From Lapillicoccus jejuensis (GTDB lineage: Bacteria; Actinomycetota; Actinomycetes; Actinomycetales; Dermatophilaceae): 64,000 nucleotides of DNA. This document shows, one piece after another, positions 8,418 through 16,975 of the stretch. The DNA lies in contig NZ_VFMN01000001.1 in the NCBI RefSeq assembly GCF_006715055.1, forward strand, positions 3,720,001 to 3,784,000, written 5' to 3'. The notes under the pieces are model-generated. The model worked only from the letters and a program-made list of their open reading frames with translations. It ran no database searches and was not told where the DNA came from. The translations under genes were made by a program, and so were the position numbers. The stretch's first letter is position 1. Each line of letters starts with the position of its first letter.

Positions 8418-9212
8418 GTGACCGAGCCCCAGCGCGCCCCCCTCACCCGCGTCTGCGTCCTGGTGCCCACGTACGACGAGCGCGAGAACCTGCCGCGCAT
8501 CGTCGCCCGCCTGCGGGCCGCCGTCCCCGACGCGGACGTGCTCGTCCTCGACGACGCGTCCCCCGACGGCACCGGCGACGTCGCCGACCGGCTGGCCGCC
8601 GCCGACGACGCCGTCCACGTCCTGCACCGCACCGGCAAGCAGGGGCTCGGCGCGGCGTACCTCGCCGGCTTCGCCTGGGCCCTCGAGCGCGGGTACGACG
8701 CCGCCGTCGAGATCGACGCGGACGGCTCGCACCAGCCGGAGACGCTGCCCGGCCTCCTGCGCGCGGCTCGCGACGCCGACGTCGTCATCGGCTCGCGCTG
8801 GGTGCCCGGCGGGAGCGTCGTCAACTGGCCGTCCCACCGCAAGGCGCTCAGCGTCGGGGCCAACCTCTACACGCGGGTGCTGCTGGGGATGCCCGTGTCG
8901 GACGCCACCGCCGGGTTCCGCGTCTACCGGGCGGACGCGCTGCGTCGGCTCGGGCTGGCCACCATCGACTCCCAGGGCTACTGCTTCCAGGTCGAGATGA
9001 CCTGGCGCGCCGTCAAGGCCGGCCTGCACGTCGTCGAGGTCCCCATCGAGTTCGTCGAGCGCGAGATCGGCCGGTCGAAGATGAACGGCGACATCGTCGC
9101 CGAGTCCCTGCGCCGCATCACCGGGTGGGGCGTCAAGCACCGCTGGTCCGAGGTGCGGCGCGGCGTGGCCGACGGCGTCGGCGCGGGGGAGGGCACATGG
9201 CACCGCCTGTAG
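8418..9212 (+). CDS. ppm1: Polyprenol-phosphate mannosyltransferase (GT2)
   Basis: Transfers mannose from GDP-mannose to polyprenyl phosphate on the cytoplasmic membrane face, supplying the donor for lipoarabinomannan-type glycolipids and protein O-mannosylation. The 264-aa GT2 enzyme shows VLVPTYDERENLPRIV near the start, VLDDASPDGT for nucleotide binding, EIDADGSHQP as the metal-binding DxD-type motif, and a C-terminal FVEREIGRSKMN segment diagnostic for DPM/Ppm1 enzymes. It lacks the C-terminal GtrA-like membrane domain. The GTG at 8418 is chosen because homology begins there; an in-frame GTG at 8385 is the alternative. It overlaps fxsA by 16 bp. Confidence 0.92.
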   Translation: MTEPQRAPLTRVCVLVPTYDERENLPRIVARLRAAVPDADVLVLDDASPDGTGDVADRLAAADDAVHVLHRTGKQGLGAAYLAGFAWALERGYDAAVEIDADGSHQPETLPGLLRAARDADVVIGSRWVPGGSVVNWPSHRKALSVGANLYTRVLLGMPVSDATAGFRVYRADALRRLGLATIDSQGYCFQVEMTWRAVKAGLHVVEVPIEFVEREIGRSKMNGDIVAESLRRITGWGVKHRWSEVRRGVADGVGAGEGTWHRL

Positions 9213-9751
9213 GTGAGCCCCGCCGGCCCGGGGGCCGCCGCGGTGGCGCGTTCCGGCTGCTGCGGCTGCTCCTCGTCCTCGTCCCCGTCGTCGAGGTGGC
9301 GCTGGTCATCGCCGTCGCCCACCTCATCGGTGGCTGGCCGACCTTCCTGCTCCTGCTCGCCGGCTCCGCGCTCGGTGCCTGGCTCGTCCGACGCGAAGGG
9401 GCCCGGACGCTGCGCTCGATGAGCGCGGCCGTGCGCACGGGCGGCCTGCCCGTGCAGGAGCTGTCCGACGCGGCCCTCGTGCTGGCCGGAGGCGTCCTCA
9501 TCCTCGTCCCCGGCTTCCTCACCGACCTCGTCGGACTCCTGCTCGTCCTGCCGCCGACCCGGCCGCTGGCCCGACGCGTCGTCGCGGCGCTCACCGCCCG
9601 ACGGCTGCTCGGGGCGGTGACGGTGAACGGGCAGGTGGTCGACGGGCAGGTGGTCGACGGGCAGGTGGTCGGGAGGCCCGACGGAGCGACCACGCCCCGT
9701 GACCGCGGCCCCGGCGACCCGCCCGACGTCATCGAGGGACGCGTGCTCTGA
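9197..9751 (+). CDS. fxsA: FxsA family membrane protein
   Basis: A 184-aa inner-membrane protein of the FxsA family, named for suppression of phage F exclusion in E. coli; its role in actinobacteria is unknown. Three to four hydrophobic segments cover residues about 18-125, including the family motif around ALVLAGGVLILVPGFLTD. The ATG at 9197 follows a GGGGGAGGG ribosome site and overlaps the ppm1 end. The C-terminal cytosolic tail contains three copies of a five-residue repeat, D/NGQVV, from a DNA tandem repeat. Likely co-transcribed with lnt and ppm1 and followed by a strong terminator. Confidence 0.86.
   Translation: MAPPVGEPRRPGGRRGGAFRLLRLLLVLVPVVEVALVIAVAHLIGGWPTFLLLLAGSALGAWLVRREGARTLRSMSAAVRTGGLPVQELSDAALVLAGGVLILVPGFLTDLVGLLLVLPPTRPLARRVVAALTARRLLGAVTVNGQVVDGQVVDGQVVGRPDGATTPRDRGPGDPPDVIEGRVL
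9626..9670 (+). repeat. 15-bp tandem repeat, three copies, inside fxsA
   Basis: Three consecutive copies of (G/A)ACGGGCAGGTGGTC, in frame, encode NGQVV-DGQVV-DGQVV near the FxsA C-terminus. The last two copies are identical, indicating recent expansion by slippage. Confidence 0.9.
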
Positions 9752-9786
9752 GGAGCCCTCGAGCACAGCCCTCGGCGCACAGCGCC

Positions 9787-9817
9787 GCGGCCCGCCCCCT
9801 CGAGGGGGGCGGGCCGC
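9787..9817. terminator. Bidirectional terminator between fxsA and rbpA
   Basis: A perfect 13-bp GC stem (arm 9787-9799, arm 9805-9817) with a 5-nt TCGAG loop sits between the converging ends of fxsA and rbpA, so it can serve both strands. Confidence 0.8.
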
Positions 9818-9856
9818 TGCGTCGTACGGGTGGTGCGAGGTGGTGCGTCCGCGCCG

Positions 9857-10216
9857 TCAGGCGCTGCGCTTGCGCGCGGGCTTCTCCCCGCGGGACTCCC
9901 GCAGCAGGGTGAGGCGCTCCTCGAGCAGCTCCTCGAGCTCGGGGATCGAGCGGCGCTCGAGCAGCATGTCCCAGTGGGTGCGGACGTGCTTGGCCTCCTT
10001 GCGCTCGACCTCGGGGCCGTCGAGGAGCTTGGCCTCCTGACCGCAACGGCACTCCCACACGGGCGGCACGTCGGCCTCCACGCTGAAGGGCAGCTCGATG
10101 CGGTGCCCCTGGGGGCAGACGTAGGTGGTGAGTCGGCGTTCGCTGGGGACGACGTTGTCGTCGGACTCCAGGCTCAGCGAGCCGAGGTTGGTGCCTCGAA
10201 GTGTGCGTTCGGCCAT
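9857..10216 (-). CDS. rbpA: RNA polymerase-binding protein RbpA
   Basis: Essential-type actinobacterial transcription factor that binds the RNA polymerase beta subunit and group 1 sigma factors and stabilises open complexes. The 119-aa protein has the N-terminal tail (MAERTLRGTNLG), a core zinc-like domain with CPQGH and CRCGQ pairs at about 35-65, a basic linker and the C-terminal sigma-interacting helix rich in Glu/Leu/Arg. Two ATGs are adjacent. The second, at 10216, is preferred because GGAGG lies five bases upstream of it and only two from the first, and because homologues start MAxR. Monocistronic; ends at the bidirectional hairpin. Confidence 0.94.
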   Translation of the reverse strand: MAERTLRGTNLGSLSLESDDNVVPSERRLTTYVCPQGHRIELPFSVEADVPPVWECRCGQEAKLLDGPEVERKEAKHVRTHWDMLLERRSIPELEELLEERLTLLRESRGEKPARKRSA

Positions 10217-10425
10217 CATGTCCTCCCGGGGTCTGGGGGCCTGGACACGGCCTGACCCTTCGCGTCCGGCCCGTGTCCTTCGAGACGTTCCAACGAGCCG
10301 ACCGGTTGCCTTGTTCCGCCCCGCGCCCGGGCTCGGGCAGGGGTGAGGGACGTCTCACCCACTGTTCGACGCCGAGGCGTGCGCGGATGGGTCGGGGGCA
10401 GTGGCCGGTACCGGCCGGGAACCCG

Positions 10426-11784
10426 TCACACGACGCGGGGCACCGGGTTCCCCGCCGCGACGATGCCCTCGCGCATCCGGACCCGGCTGAGCAGCACCCC
10501 GCCGACGACGAAGAAGACGACGAGGGCGACGAGGGCGTCGCGGTAGGACCCCGTCCACTGGTGCACGAGGCCGAAGAGCAACGTGCCGAACCAGCTCGTG
10601 CCGCGCTCCATCGCCTGGTAGAGGCTGAAGAACTCGGCCTCCCGGCCGCGGGGGATGAGCTGGCTGTAGAGCGAGCGGGACAGGGCCTGGCTGCCGCCGA
10701 GGACGATGCCGATGGCCAGGGCGAGGACGAGGAACACGGCCAGCTGCCGCTGCGGCACGAGGTAGGCGCCGAGCACGACGAAGGTCCAGGCGCCGAGGCT
10801 GCCGAGGACCGTGCGCCACGCGCCGACGCGCGCGGCCACCCGCCCGAGCAGCAGCGCCCCGCCCCAGGCGACGAACTGGACGAAGAGGAAGACCCCGAGG
10901 ACGGTGGACTGCGGGAACCCGAGCTCGTCGCTGCCGTACAGGCTCGAGGAGCCGATGACGGTCTGGATGCCGTCGTTGAAGAACAGGTAGGCGAGCAGGA
11001 AGAGCAGCGTCTGCGGGTAGCGGCGCAGCTCGCGGAAGGTGTCGGCCAGCTGCACCACGCTGCCCCGTACGACGCCCCGGCGCCGCTCGACGGGGGTGGC
11101 GAGGGTGCCGGTCACCCCGCGCAGCCCGAGCACGGGGACGAGGGTGAACCCGCCCCACCACAGGCCGGCCGACAGCAGGCTGATCCGCGTCGACGTGGCC
11201 CGGTCGAGGCCGAGCCGGGTGTGGAACAGGTCGAGGAGGAAGTTGAGGGCGAGCAGCAGCCCGCCGCCGAGATATCCGAAGCCCCACCCGCGCGAGGAGA
11301 CGCGGTCGCGGTCGTCCGGCCCGGCGATCCGCACGAGGAGCGAGTCGTACACCACGAGCGAGGCCCCGAGGCAGAGGTTCGCCACGACGAGCAGGCCCAC
11401 CCCGAGCCCCCAGCTCGTCCCCGCCACGGCCACCATCGCCGACGCCGCCAGCGCCCCGACCCAGGCGAACCCGCCGAGCAGCCGCGTCGGGTGGGCGCTG
11501 CGGTCCGCCACCGCCCCGACGAGGACGAGCACCAGCGCCGACAGCAGCGTGGAGACCGTCGCCGTGTAGGCGTAGAGCGACCCCGGGTCGATCGGGAGCC
11601 CCAGCACGTCCAGCGTCGTGCGGCACCGCGTCTGGTCGGCGAGACCGGGGCACGCCGCGTTGCGGGCGACCGAGGTGAGGTACGGCGCCATGAGCACCGT
11701 CGCCGTCGTCGTCACGTAGGCCGAGTTGGCCCAGTCGTAGAAGAACCACGCCCGCTGCTCGCGCGTGGTCGCCGGGGCGGTCAT
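10426..11784 (-). CDS. UMF1-type MFS transporter
   Basis: A 452-aa major facilitator superfamily transporter of the UMF1 (Atg22-like) branch, with about 12 predicted membrane helices. The N-terminus REQRAWFFYDWANSAYVTT is the signature of this family, and GGSQALSRSLYSQLIP occurs in the C-terminal half. Substrate is unknown; bacterial members are often assumed to export metabolites. The ATG at 11784 places the family signature close to the start; an ATG six codons upstream is the alternative. It is transcribed away from the sugar operon. Confidence 0.85.
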   Translation of the reverse strand: MTAPATTREQRAWFFYDWANSAYVTTTATVLMAPYLTSVARNAACPGLADQTRCRTTLDVLGLPIDPGSLYAYTATVSTLLSALVLVLVGAVADRSAHPTRLLGGFAWVGALAASAMVAVAGTSWGLGVGLLVVANLCLGASLVVYDSLLVRIAGPDDRDRVSSRGWGFGYLGGGLLLALNFLLDLFHTRLGLDRATSTRISLLSAGLWWGGFTLVPVLGLRGVTGTLATPVERRRGVVRGSVVQLADTFRELRRYPQTLLFLLAYLFFNDGIQTVIGSSSLYGSDELGFPQSTVLGVFLFVQFVAWGGALLLGRVAARVGAWRTVLGSLGAWTFVVLGAYLVPQRQLAVFLVLALAIGIVLGGSQALSRSLYSQLIPRGREAEFFSLYQAMERGTSWFGTLLFGLVHQWTGSYRDALVALVVFFVVGGVLLSRVRMREGIVAAGNPVPRVV

Positions 11785-11914
11785 GCGGGCAGCGTGGCAC
11801 ACCCGCGACCCCGCCCGTGGCGGCTCCGCACGACGCCGTACGGCGTGTCGGGAAGACCTCCTGGGCGGCGCGCGCGACCCTCGTAGCGGCCCGGGGACGG
11901 CCCCGGAAAGAGCC

Positions 11915-11936
11915 GGTCACAACATGGTCACAATAG
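11915..11936 (+). promoter_or_regulatory. GTCACA-N5-GTCACA direct repeat upstream of ngcE
   Basis: GGTCACAACAT and GGTCACAATAG are adjacent 11-bp direct repeats, one helical turn apart, about 105 bp before the ngcE start. Direct repeats of GTCACA-type 9-mers resemble sites described for the response regulator MtrA in mycobacteria. The same spacing recurs at 48189-48208. The rest of 11785-12040 shows no gene. Confidence 0.45.
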
Positions 11937-12040
11937 TGCGGCGCTCTTACTTTTTACCGGGGCCGGTGGTCGGATGAGGCCACTCGGGAGGGCGGACCGC
12001 CAGGCCGCGCAGCACTCCCTGCCATCGTGAAAGGACATGG

Positions 12041-13513
12041 GTGAGCATGACCGACAGCTCGTCGACCCCGTCGACCACCGACCTCATGACGACGGCCGCG
12101 GCCGTCCGGCCGGGGAGGCGCGGGTTCCTCAAGCTCGCCCTCGCCGGCGCAGCGGCCGTGCCGGCCGCCTCGGCCCTCTCGGCCTGCGCGACGGGCGGTG
12201 GCAGCGGCTCGAGCGGGCAGGCCACCGTGGCCGGCCAGCAGAAGTCCGACTCCAACCCCTTCGGCATCGACCCGAAGGCCACCGTCGACGTCGTCATCTT
12301 CAAGGGCGGCTTCGGCGACCAGTACGGCATCGACGCCGGCAAGGCGTACGACACCCTCTGGAAGGGCAGCGGCGTCGCCAAGGTCACCTCGACGACGAAG
12401 ATCAACACGCAGCTGCAGCCGCGCTTCGTCGGCGGCAACCCGCCCGACGTCATCGACAACTCGGGTGCCGACTCGATCTCCTTCGCCGGCATCCAGGACA
12501 AGGTCGAGACCCTCGACGACCTCCTCGAGGCGCCCGCCATCGGCTTCGAGGGCAAGAAGGTCAAGGACGTCCTCATCCCGGGCGCCACCGACCCGGGCAC
12601 GTTCGACGGCAAGCTCCTGCAGATGAACTACTTCTACACCGTCTACTCCCTGTGGTACGGCGCGAAGCTGTTCAAGGACAACGGGTTCACCGCCCCCACC
12701 ACGTGGGACGAGACGATGGCGCTCGGCGAGAAGGCCAAGTCCAAGGGCCTGTCGCTGTTCGTCTTCGGCGGTCAGAACGCCGCGAGCTACTACCACGAGT
12801 TCGCCATCTCGATGGCGGTCCGCCAGGGCGGCAAGGACGTCCTCACGCCGCTGGAGAAGCTCGACAAGGACAGCTACCAGCAGGACTCGGTCCAGGCCGC
12901 CTTCAAGGCGATCAAGGCCGCGGTCGACGCCGGCTACTTCCTGCCGGGCGGCTCGGGCATGATCCACACCCAGGCGCAGACCCAGTTCGTCCAGGGCAAG
13001 GCGCTGCTCTACCCCTCCGGCTCGTGGCTGGAGAACGAGATGATCGACATCACCCCGCAGGGCTTCGAGATGACCTCCCTGCAGGTGCCGGCCCTCGGGG
13101 CCAGCCCCAAGCTGGAGAAGGGCTTCCACGGCGCCGCCGGCGAGCCGTTCATCGTCCCCAAGGGCAAGAACCCCGCGGGCGGCAAGGAGTTCCTGCGCGT
13201 CATGCTGTCCAAGGACGCGGCGTCGAACACCTCGAAGCTCGTCAAGTCGGCCACGGTCGTCCAGGGCACCGTCCCGGACGACGGCTTCGGCTCGACCGCC
13301 CTCGCCTCGGCGACGAAGATCCAGAACGCCGGCCTCTCCGAGGTGTACGACTGGAGGTACAACACCTTCTACGGCATGGGCAAGGACATCGTGACCATCT
13401 GGAACACCTTCCTGTCCGGCGGCTCGAGCGTGCAGCAGCTCACCTCCTCGCTCCAGGGCCTGTCCGACAAGGTGCGAGAGGACCCGAGCATCAAGAAGTT
13501 CTCGGTGTCGTGA
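12041..13513 (+). CDS. ngcE: GlcNAc/diacetylchitobiose ABC transporter, lipoprotein binding protein
   Basis: Extracellular substrate-binding component of an NgcEFG-type importer for N-acetylglucosamine and chitobiose. The 490-aa precursor has a twin-arginine start (Arg26-Arg27), a hydrophobic core and the lipobox LSAC with Cys49, so it is probably a lipid-anchored protein. Diagnostic NgcE segments are VDVVIFKGGFGDQY, LQPRFVGGNPPDVIDNSGA, YTVYSLWYGAKLFKDNG, YPSGSWLENEM and GAAGEPFIVPKGKNPAGG. The GTG at 12041 is used because GAAAGGAC ends five bases upstream. It overlaps ngcF by 4 bp. No ATPase gene is nearby, so a shared MsiK-type ATPase is inferred. Confidence 0.88.
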   Translation: MSMTDSSSTPSTTDLMTTAAAVRPGRRGFLKLALAGAAAVPAASALSACATGGGSGSSGQATVAGQQKSDSNPFGIDPKATVDVVIFKGGFGDQYGIDAGKAYDTLWKGSGVAKVTSTTKINTQLQPRFVGGNPPDVIDNSGADSISFAGIQDKVETLDDLLEAPAIGFEGKKVKDVLIPGATDPGTFDGKLLQMNYFYTVYSLWYGAKLFKDNGFTAPTTWDETMALGEKAKSKGLSLFVFGGQNAASYYHEFAISMAVRQGGKDVLTPLEKLDKDSYQQDSVQAAFKAIKAAVDAGYFLPGGSGMIHTQAQTQFVQGKALLYPSGSWLENEMIDITPQGFEMTSLQVPALGASPKLEKGFHGAAGEPFIVPKGKNPAGGKEFLRVMLSKDAASNTSKLVKSATVVQGTVPDDGFGSTALASATKIQNAGLSEVYDWRYNTFYGMGKDIVTIWNTFLSGGSSVQQLTSSLQGLSDKVREDPSIKKFSVS

Positions 13514-14478
13514 CGGCTCCCGCTCAGGCGCCGGCGGCGGGGGGCAAGGCCCCCCGCCGCCGGCGGCCGCTCAGCTTCGACCGCATCTCGTTCTTCGCGG
13601 TCTTCCTGCTCGTGCCGCTGGCGCTGTACCTCTACCTCGTCGTCTCGCCGATCATCCAGGCGTTCTACTTCTCGCTCACGGACTGGTCGGGCTACGACAA
13701 CAACCCCAACTTCGTCGGGCTGACCAACTACGTCAACCTCGTCCACGACGACCTGTTCTGGACGGCGCTGCGCAACAACATCGTGCTGGCGATCGTCCTG
13801 CCGCTGGTCACCGTCGTGCTCTCGCTGACGCTGGCCACCCTCGTCACCGTCGGCGGCAGCTCCCGCGGCCAGACCCGGGGCATCGGGGGATCGGGCTTCT
13901 ACCGGGTCGTCTCGTTCTTCCCCTACTGCATCCCGGCCATCGTCACCGGCATCCTGTGGCAGCAGATCTACTCGCCGCAGGGCGGGCTGCTCAACGGGTT
14001 CCTCGACGTCATCGGCTTCCACAACCTGGCCAACACCCCGTGGTTGGGCGACCCGAACCTCGCGCTCGGCGCCATCGTGGTCGCCATCGTGTGGAGCTTC
14101 GTCGGCTTCTACATGGTGCTCTTCGTCGCCGCGATCAAGTCGATCCCGGCCGAGATCTACGAGGCGGCGCGCCTCGACGGCGCCGGACGTCTGCGTACGG
14201 CGGTCCGGATCACCGTCCCGCTCATCCGGGACAACGTCAACACGGCCGTCGTCTACCTCGCCATCCTCGGCCTCGACGCCTTCACCTACATGGCGGTGCT
14301 CGCCCCGAGCGGCGGGCCGGACAACCGGGCCCTCGTCGTGACGCAGTACCTCTACACGAACTTCACCAACGCCAAGTACGGCTACGCCATCGCCATGGGC
14401 GTCGCCCTGGCCCTCGTCACGCTCGTCGTGTCGATCGGGGTCCTGGTGTCCAGCCGCAAGCAGGAGGTCGAGCTGTGA
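13510..14478 (+). CDS. ngcF: Sugar ABC transporter permease (NgcF-type)
   Basis: First membrane subunit of the importer, 322 aa and about six transmembrane helices of the MalF type. A basic cytosolic N-terminus precedes the first helix, and the ABC-contact EAA loop is seen as EIYEAARLDGAGRLRTAVRI near residue 215. The GTG at 13510 lies inside the ngcE stop (GTGA), giving tight coupling. Its partner ngcG starts inside its own stop in the same way. Confidence 0.9.
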   Translation: MTAPAQAPAAGGKAPRRRRPLSFDRISFFAVFLLVPLALYLYLVVSPIIQAFYFSLTDWSGYDNNPNFVGLTNYVNLVHDDLFWTALRNNIVLAIVLPLVTVVLSLTLATLVTVGGSSRGQTRGIGGSGFYRVVSFFPYCIPAIVTGILWQQIYSPQGGLLNGFLDVIGFHNLANTPWLGDPNLALGAIVVAIVWSFVGFYMVLFVAAIKSIPAEIYEAARLDGAGRLRTAVRITVPLIRDNVNTAVVYLAILGLDAFTYMAVLAPSGGPDNRALVVTQYLYTNFTNAKYGYAIAMGVALALVTLVVSIGVLVSSRKQEVEL

Positions 14479-15377
14479 CCGCCGTCAGCGAGCGGCCCCG
14501 GGTCGCCGAGAGCCCGCGCGCCGCGAGCGGCGACGGCGGACAGGGGGAGCGCGGCGACCGCCGGTTCGCGGCCGTCTCGCACGTCGTCCTCACCCTGTGG
14601 GCGCTGGCCGTCGTCCTGCCGCTGCTGTGGACGCTGTTCAGCTCGTTCAAGGACAGCCGCTCGATCAACGTCTCGCCGTTCGCGCTGCCGGACACCTGGC
14701 ACTGGGACAACTACGTGCGGGCGTGGAACACGATCGGGGTGGCGAAGTACCTCGCCAACACGGTCATCGTCGTCGGCAGCGCGCTCGTCCTCGTGATGGT
14801 CCTCGGCGCGATGTCGGCGTACGTCCTCGCGCGCTTCCGGTTCACCGGGAACGCGTTGGTCTACTACGTCATCCTGCTCGGCAACACGTTCCCGATCTTC
14901 CTCGCCGTGGTGCCGCTGTTCTTCGTGCTGAAGAACGCCGGCCTGCTCGGGACGTACCAGGGCCTGATCCTCGTCTACGTCGCCTACGCCTACCCCTTCA
15001 CCGTCTTCTTCCTGCACTCGTTCTTCAAGACGCTGCCGAAGGAGATCTACGAGGCGGCGCAGGTCGACGGCGCGGGGGAGTGGCGCACCTTCTTCCAGGT
15101 CATGCTGCCGATGGCCAAGCCGGGGATGGCCTCCGTGGCCATCTTCAACTTCCTCGGTCTGTGGAACCAGTACCTGCTGCCGACGGTGCTCAACCCGGAC
15201 CAGGACCACTACGTCCTGTCGCAAGGGCTCTACTCGATGGCCTCGCAGCAGGGGTACAACGTCGACTACGGCGGGCTGTTCGCCGCCGTCATCATCACCA
15301 TCGCGCCGGTCCTGCTGATGTACATCGTCTTCCAGCGCCAGCTGCACGGCGGCGTGACCGCCGGGACGATGAAGTAG
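14475..15377 (+). CDS. ngcG: Sugar ABC transporter permease (NgcG-type)
   Basis: Second membrane subunit of the importer, 300 aa, of the MalG type. About 35 charged residues precede six hydrophobic helices. The EAA loop reads EIYEAAQVDGAGEWRTFFQV at about residue 192, and the final residues TAGTMK are typical of the family. It starts at GTG 14475 within the ngcF stop. The operon ends here, six bp from the convergent acyl-CoA ligase, with no obvious terminator hairpin between them. Confidence 0.9.
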   Translation: MTAVSERPRVAESPRAASGDGGQGERGDRRFAAVSHVVLTLWALAVVLPLLWTLFSSFKDSRSINVSPFALPDTWHWDNYVRAWNTIGVAKYLANTVIVVGSALVLVMVLGAMSAYVLARFRFTGNALVYYVILLGNTFPIFLAVVPLFFVLKNAGLLGTYQGLILVYVAYAYPFTVFFLHSFFKTLPKEIYEAAQVDGAGEWRTFFQVMLPMAKPGMASVAIFNFLGLWNQYLLPTVLNPDQDHYVLSQGLYSMASQQGYNVDYGGLFAAVIITIAPVLLMYIVFQRQLHGGVTAGTMK

Positions 15378-15383
15378 GCGCGA

Positions 15384-16937
15384 CTACGACGGCGGGGCCT
15401 GCAGGGCGGCGTACCGCTCCCGCAGCCGGGCCTTGACCAGCTTGCCCGTCGGGGTCCGCGGGAGGTCGTCGGTGACGACGACCTCCCGCGGCACCTTGAA
15501 GTGGGCGATGCGTTCCCGGGCGTAGGCCACGAGCTCCTCCGGGAGCCGCTCGCGCGCCTCGAGGTCGAGATCCTCCGGCGGCTGCACGAAGGCGACGACC
15601 TTCTCGCCCAAGTCCTCGTCGGGCGCCCCGACGACGGCGACGTCGAGCACGTGCGGGTGCAGGCTGTAGAGGTCCTCGACCTCCTGCGGGTAGATGTTCA
15701 CCCCACCGCTGATGATCATGAAGGCCTGCCGGTCGGTGAGGAACAGCCAGCCCTCGTCGTCGAGGTAGCCCAGGTCGCCCACCGTCGACCACGCGGGGTG
15801 GTCGGGGTGCTGCGCCGCGGCCGTCCTCGCCGGGTCGCCGTGGTAGGCGAAGGGCATCGCGTCGCGCTCGAAGAAGATCGTCCCGACCTCGCCCGGGGCC
15901 AGCTCCGCGCCGTCCGGGCCGCACACGTGCGGCACCCCGAGCAGCGGCCGACCGACGGTGCCCGGGTGGGCCAGCCAGTCCTGCGGGCCGACCTGCGTCG
16001 CGCCGTTGGCCTCGGTGCTCGCGTAGTACTCGTGGACGATCGGCCCGAGCCAGGCGAGGACCTGCTGCTTGACCTCGACGGGGCACGGAGCCGCCGCGTG
16101 GACGACGGTGCGCAGGCTGGAGGTGTCCGCGGCGCGCCGTACCTCCTCGGGCAGCTTGAGCAGCCGCACGAACATCGTCGGCACCACCTGGCTGTCGGTC
16201 ACCCGGAACCGCTCGACGGCCTCGAGGAAGCGCTCCGGGTCGAAGCGCTGCATGAGCACGACGGTGCCACCCACGGCGTGCACGACGCCCATGAAGCGCA
16301 GCGGCGCCGCGTGGTAGACCGGGGCCGGCGAGAGGTAGACGGTCTCCTCCCCGTAGCCGTAGAGGCCACCGAAGATCGTCACGTAGCGGTAGCCGGGCTC
16401 GTCGACGGCGATCGGCGGCAGCGGCGCCTTGATCCCCTTGGGGCGCCCCGTCGTGCCGGAGGAGTAGAGGAAGTCGTCGCCGTGCGGCTGCCGCTCGAGC
16501 GGCTCGGCGGACGTCGCGTCGAGCGCCGCGCGGTAGTCGTCGTACCCGGGGACGGAGCCCCCGAAGGCGAGCCGGGTGCTCACCCGGTCGTCGAGCCGCA
16601 GGCGGGCGACGAGGTCGGCCTTGGCCGCCGAGACGACCAGCGCCTTTGCGCCGCAGTCGTCGACGACGTACGACGCCTCGCCGGGCGCGAGGTGGTGGTT
16701 GACCGCGGTGACGTACAGCCCCGAGCGCAGCGCGGCCCAGTAGACCTCGAACGCCTCGAGCCGGTTGTCGGACAGCAGCGCGACGACGTCGCCCTCGCGC
16801 AGCCCGCGCTCGTGCAGCAGCCGGGCCAGCCGGGCGCTGCGCTCGTCGAGCTCGCGGTAGGTCAGCCTCTCCCCGGTCTCGAGCAGGATCGCGGCCGGCT
16901 TGTCGGGGGTCGTCGTCGACCAGGTCCCGGGGTACAT
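15384..16937 (-). CDS. Acyl-CoA synthetase (AMP-forming), FadD-like
   Basis: A 517-aa ANL-superfamily enzyme that would adenylate a carboxylic acid and transfer it to CoA. The P-loop-like motif YSSGTTGRPKGIK (about 170-182), the YASTE motif (about 314) and the hinge VGDLGYLDDEGW followed by LTDRQAFMIISGG are present, and the catalytic lysine occurs in the C-terminal TPTGKLVK. The acid substrate cannot be read from sequence. Monocistronic and convergent with ngcG. A second, different acyl-CoA ligase lies at 62.1-63.7 kb. Confidence 0.88.
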   Translation of the reverse strand: MYPGTWSTTTPDKPAAILLETGERLTYRELDERSARLARLLHERGLREGDVVALLSDNRLEAFEVYWAALRSGLYVTAVNHHLAPGEASYVVDDCGAKALVVSAAKADLVARLRLDDRVSTRLAFGGSVPGYDDYRAALDATSAEPLERQPHGDDFLYSSGTTGRPKGIKAPLPPIAVDEPGYRYVTIFGGLYGYGEETVYLSPAPVYHAAPLRFMGVVHAVGGTVVLMQRFDPERFLEAVERFRVTDSQVVPTMFVRLLKLPEEVRRAADTSSLRTVVHAAAPCPVEVKQQVLAWLGPIVHEYYASTEANGATQVGPQDWLAHPGTVGRPLLGVPHVCGPDGAELAPGEVGTIFFERDAMPFAYHGDPARTAAAQHPDHPAWSTVGDLGYLDDEGWLFLTDRQAFMIISGGVNIYPQEVEDLYSLHPHVLDVAVVGAPDEDLGEKVVAFVQPPEDLDLEARERLPEELVAYARERIAHFKVPREVVVTDDLPRTPTGKLVKARLRERYAALQAPPS

Positions 16938-16975
16938 GCCGCGATCCTGTCAGCCAGCGGCGGGCACGGCCAGGG

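Noticed and set aside
6101-8863. A very long open frame on the minus strand antisense to lnt and ppm1
   Set aside because: High-GC codon bias keeps antisense frames open; the product is low-complexity Arg/Gly/Asp-rich, while lnt and ppm1 on the plus strand have complete catalytic motifs.
9626-9670. Possible operator made of three direct repeats
   Set aside because: It is inside the fxsA reading frame, keeps the frame, and is best explained as coding repeat expansion.
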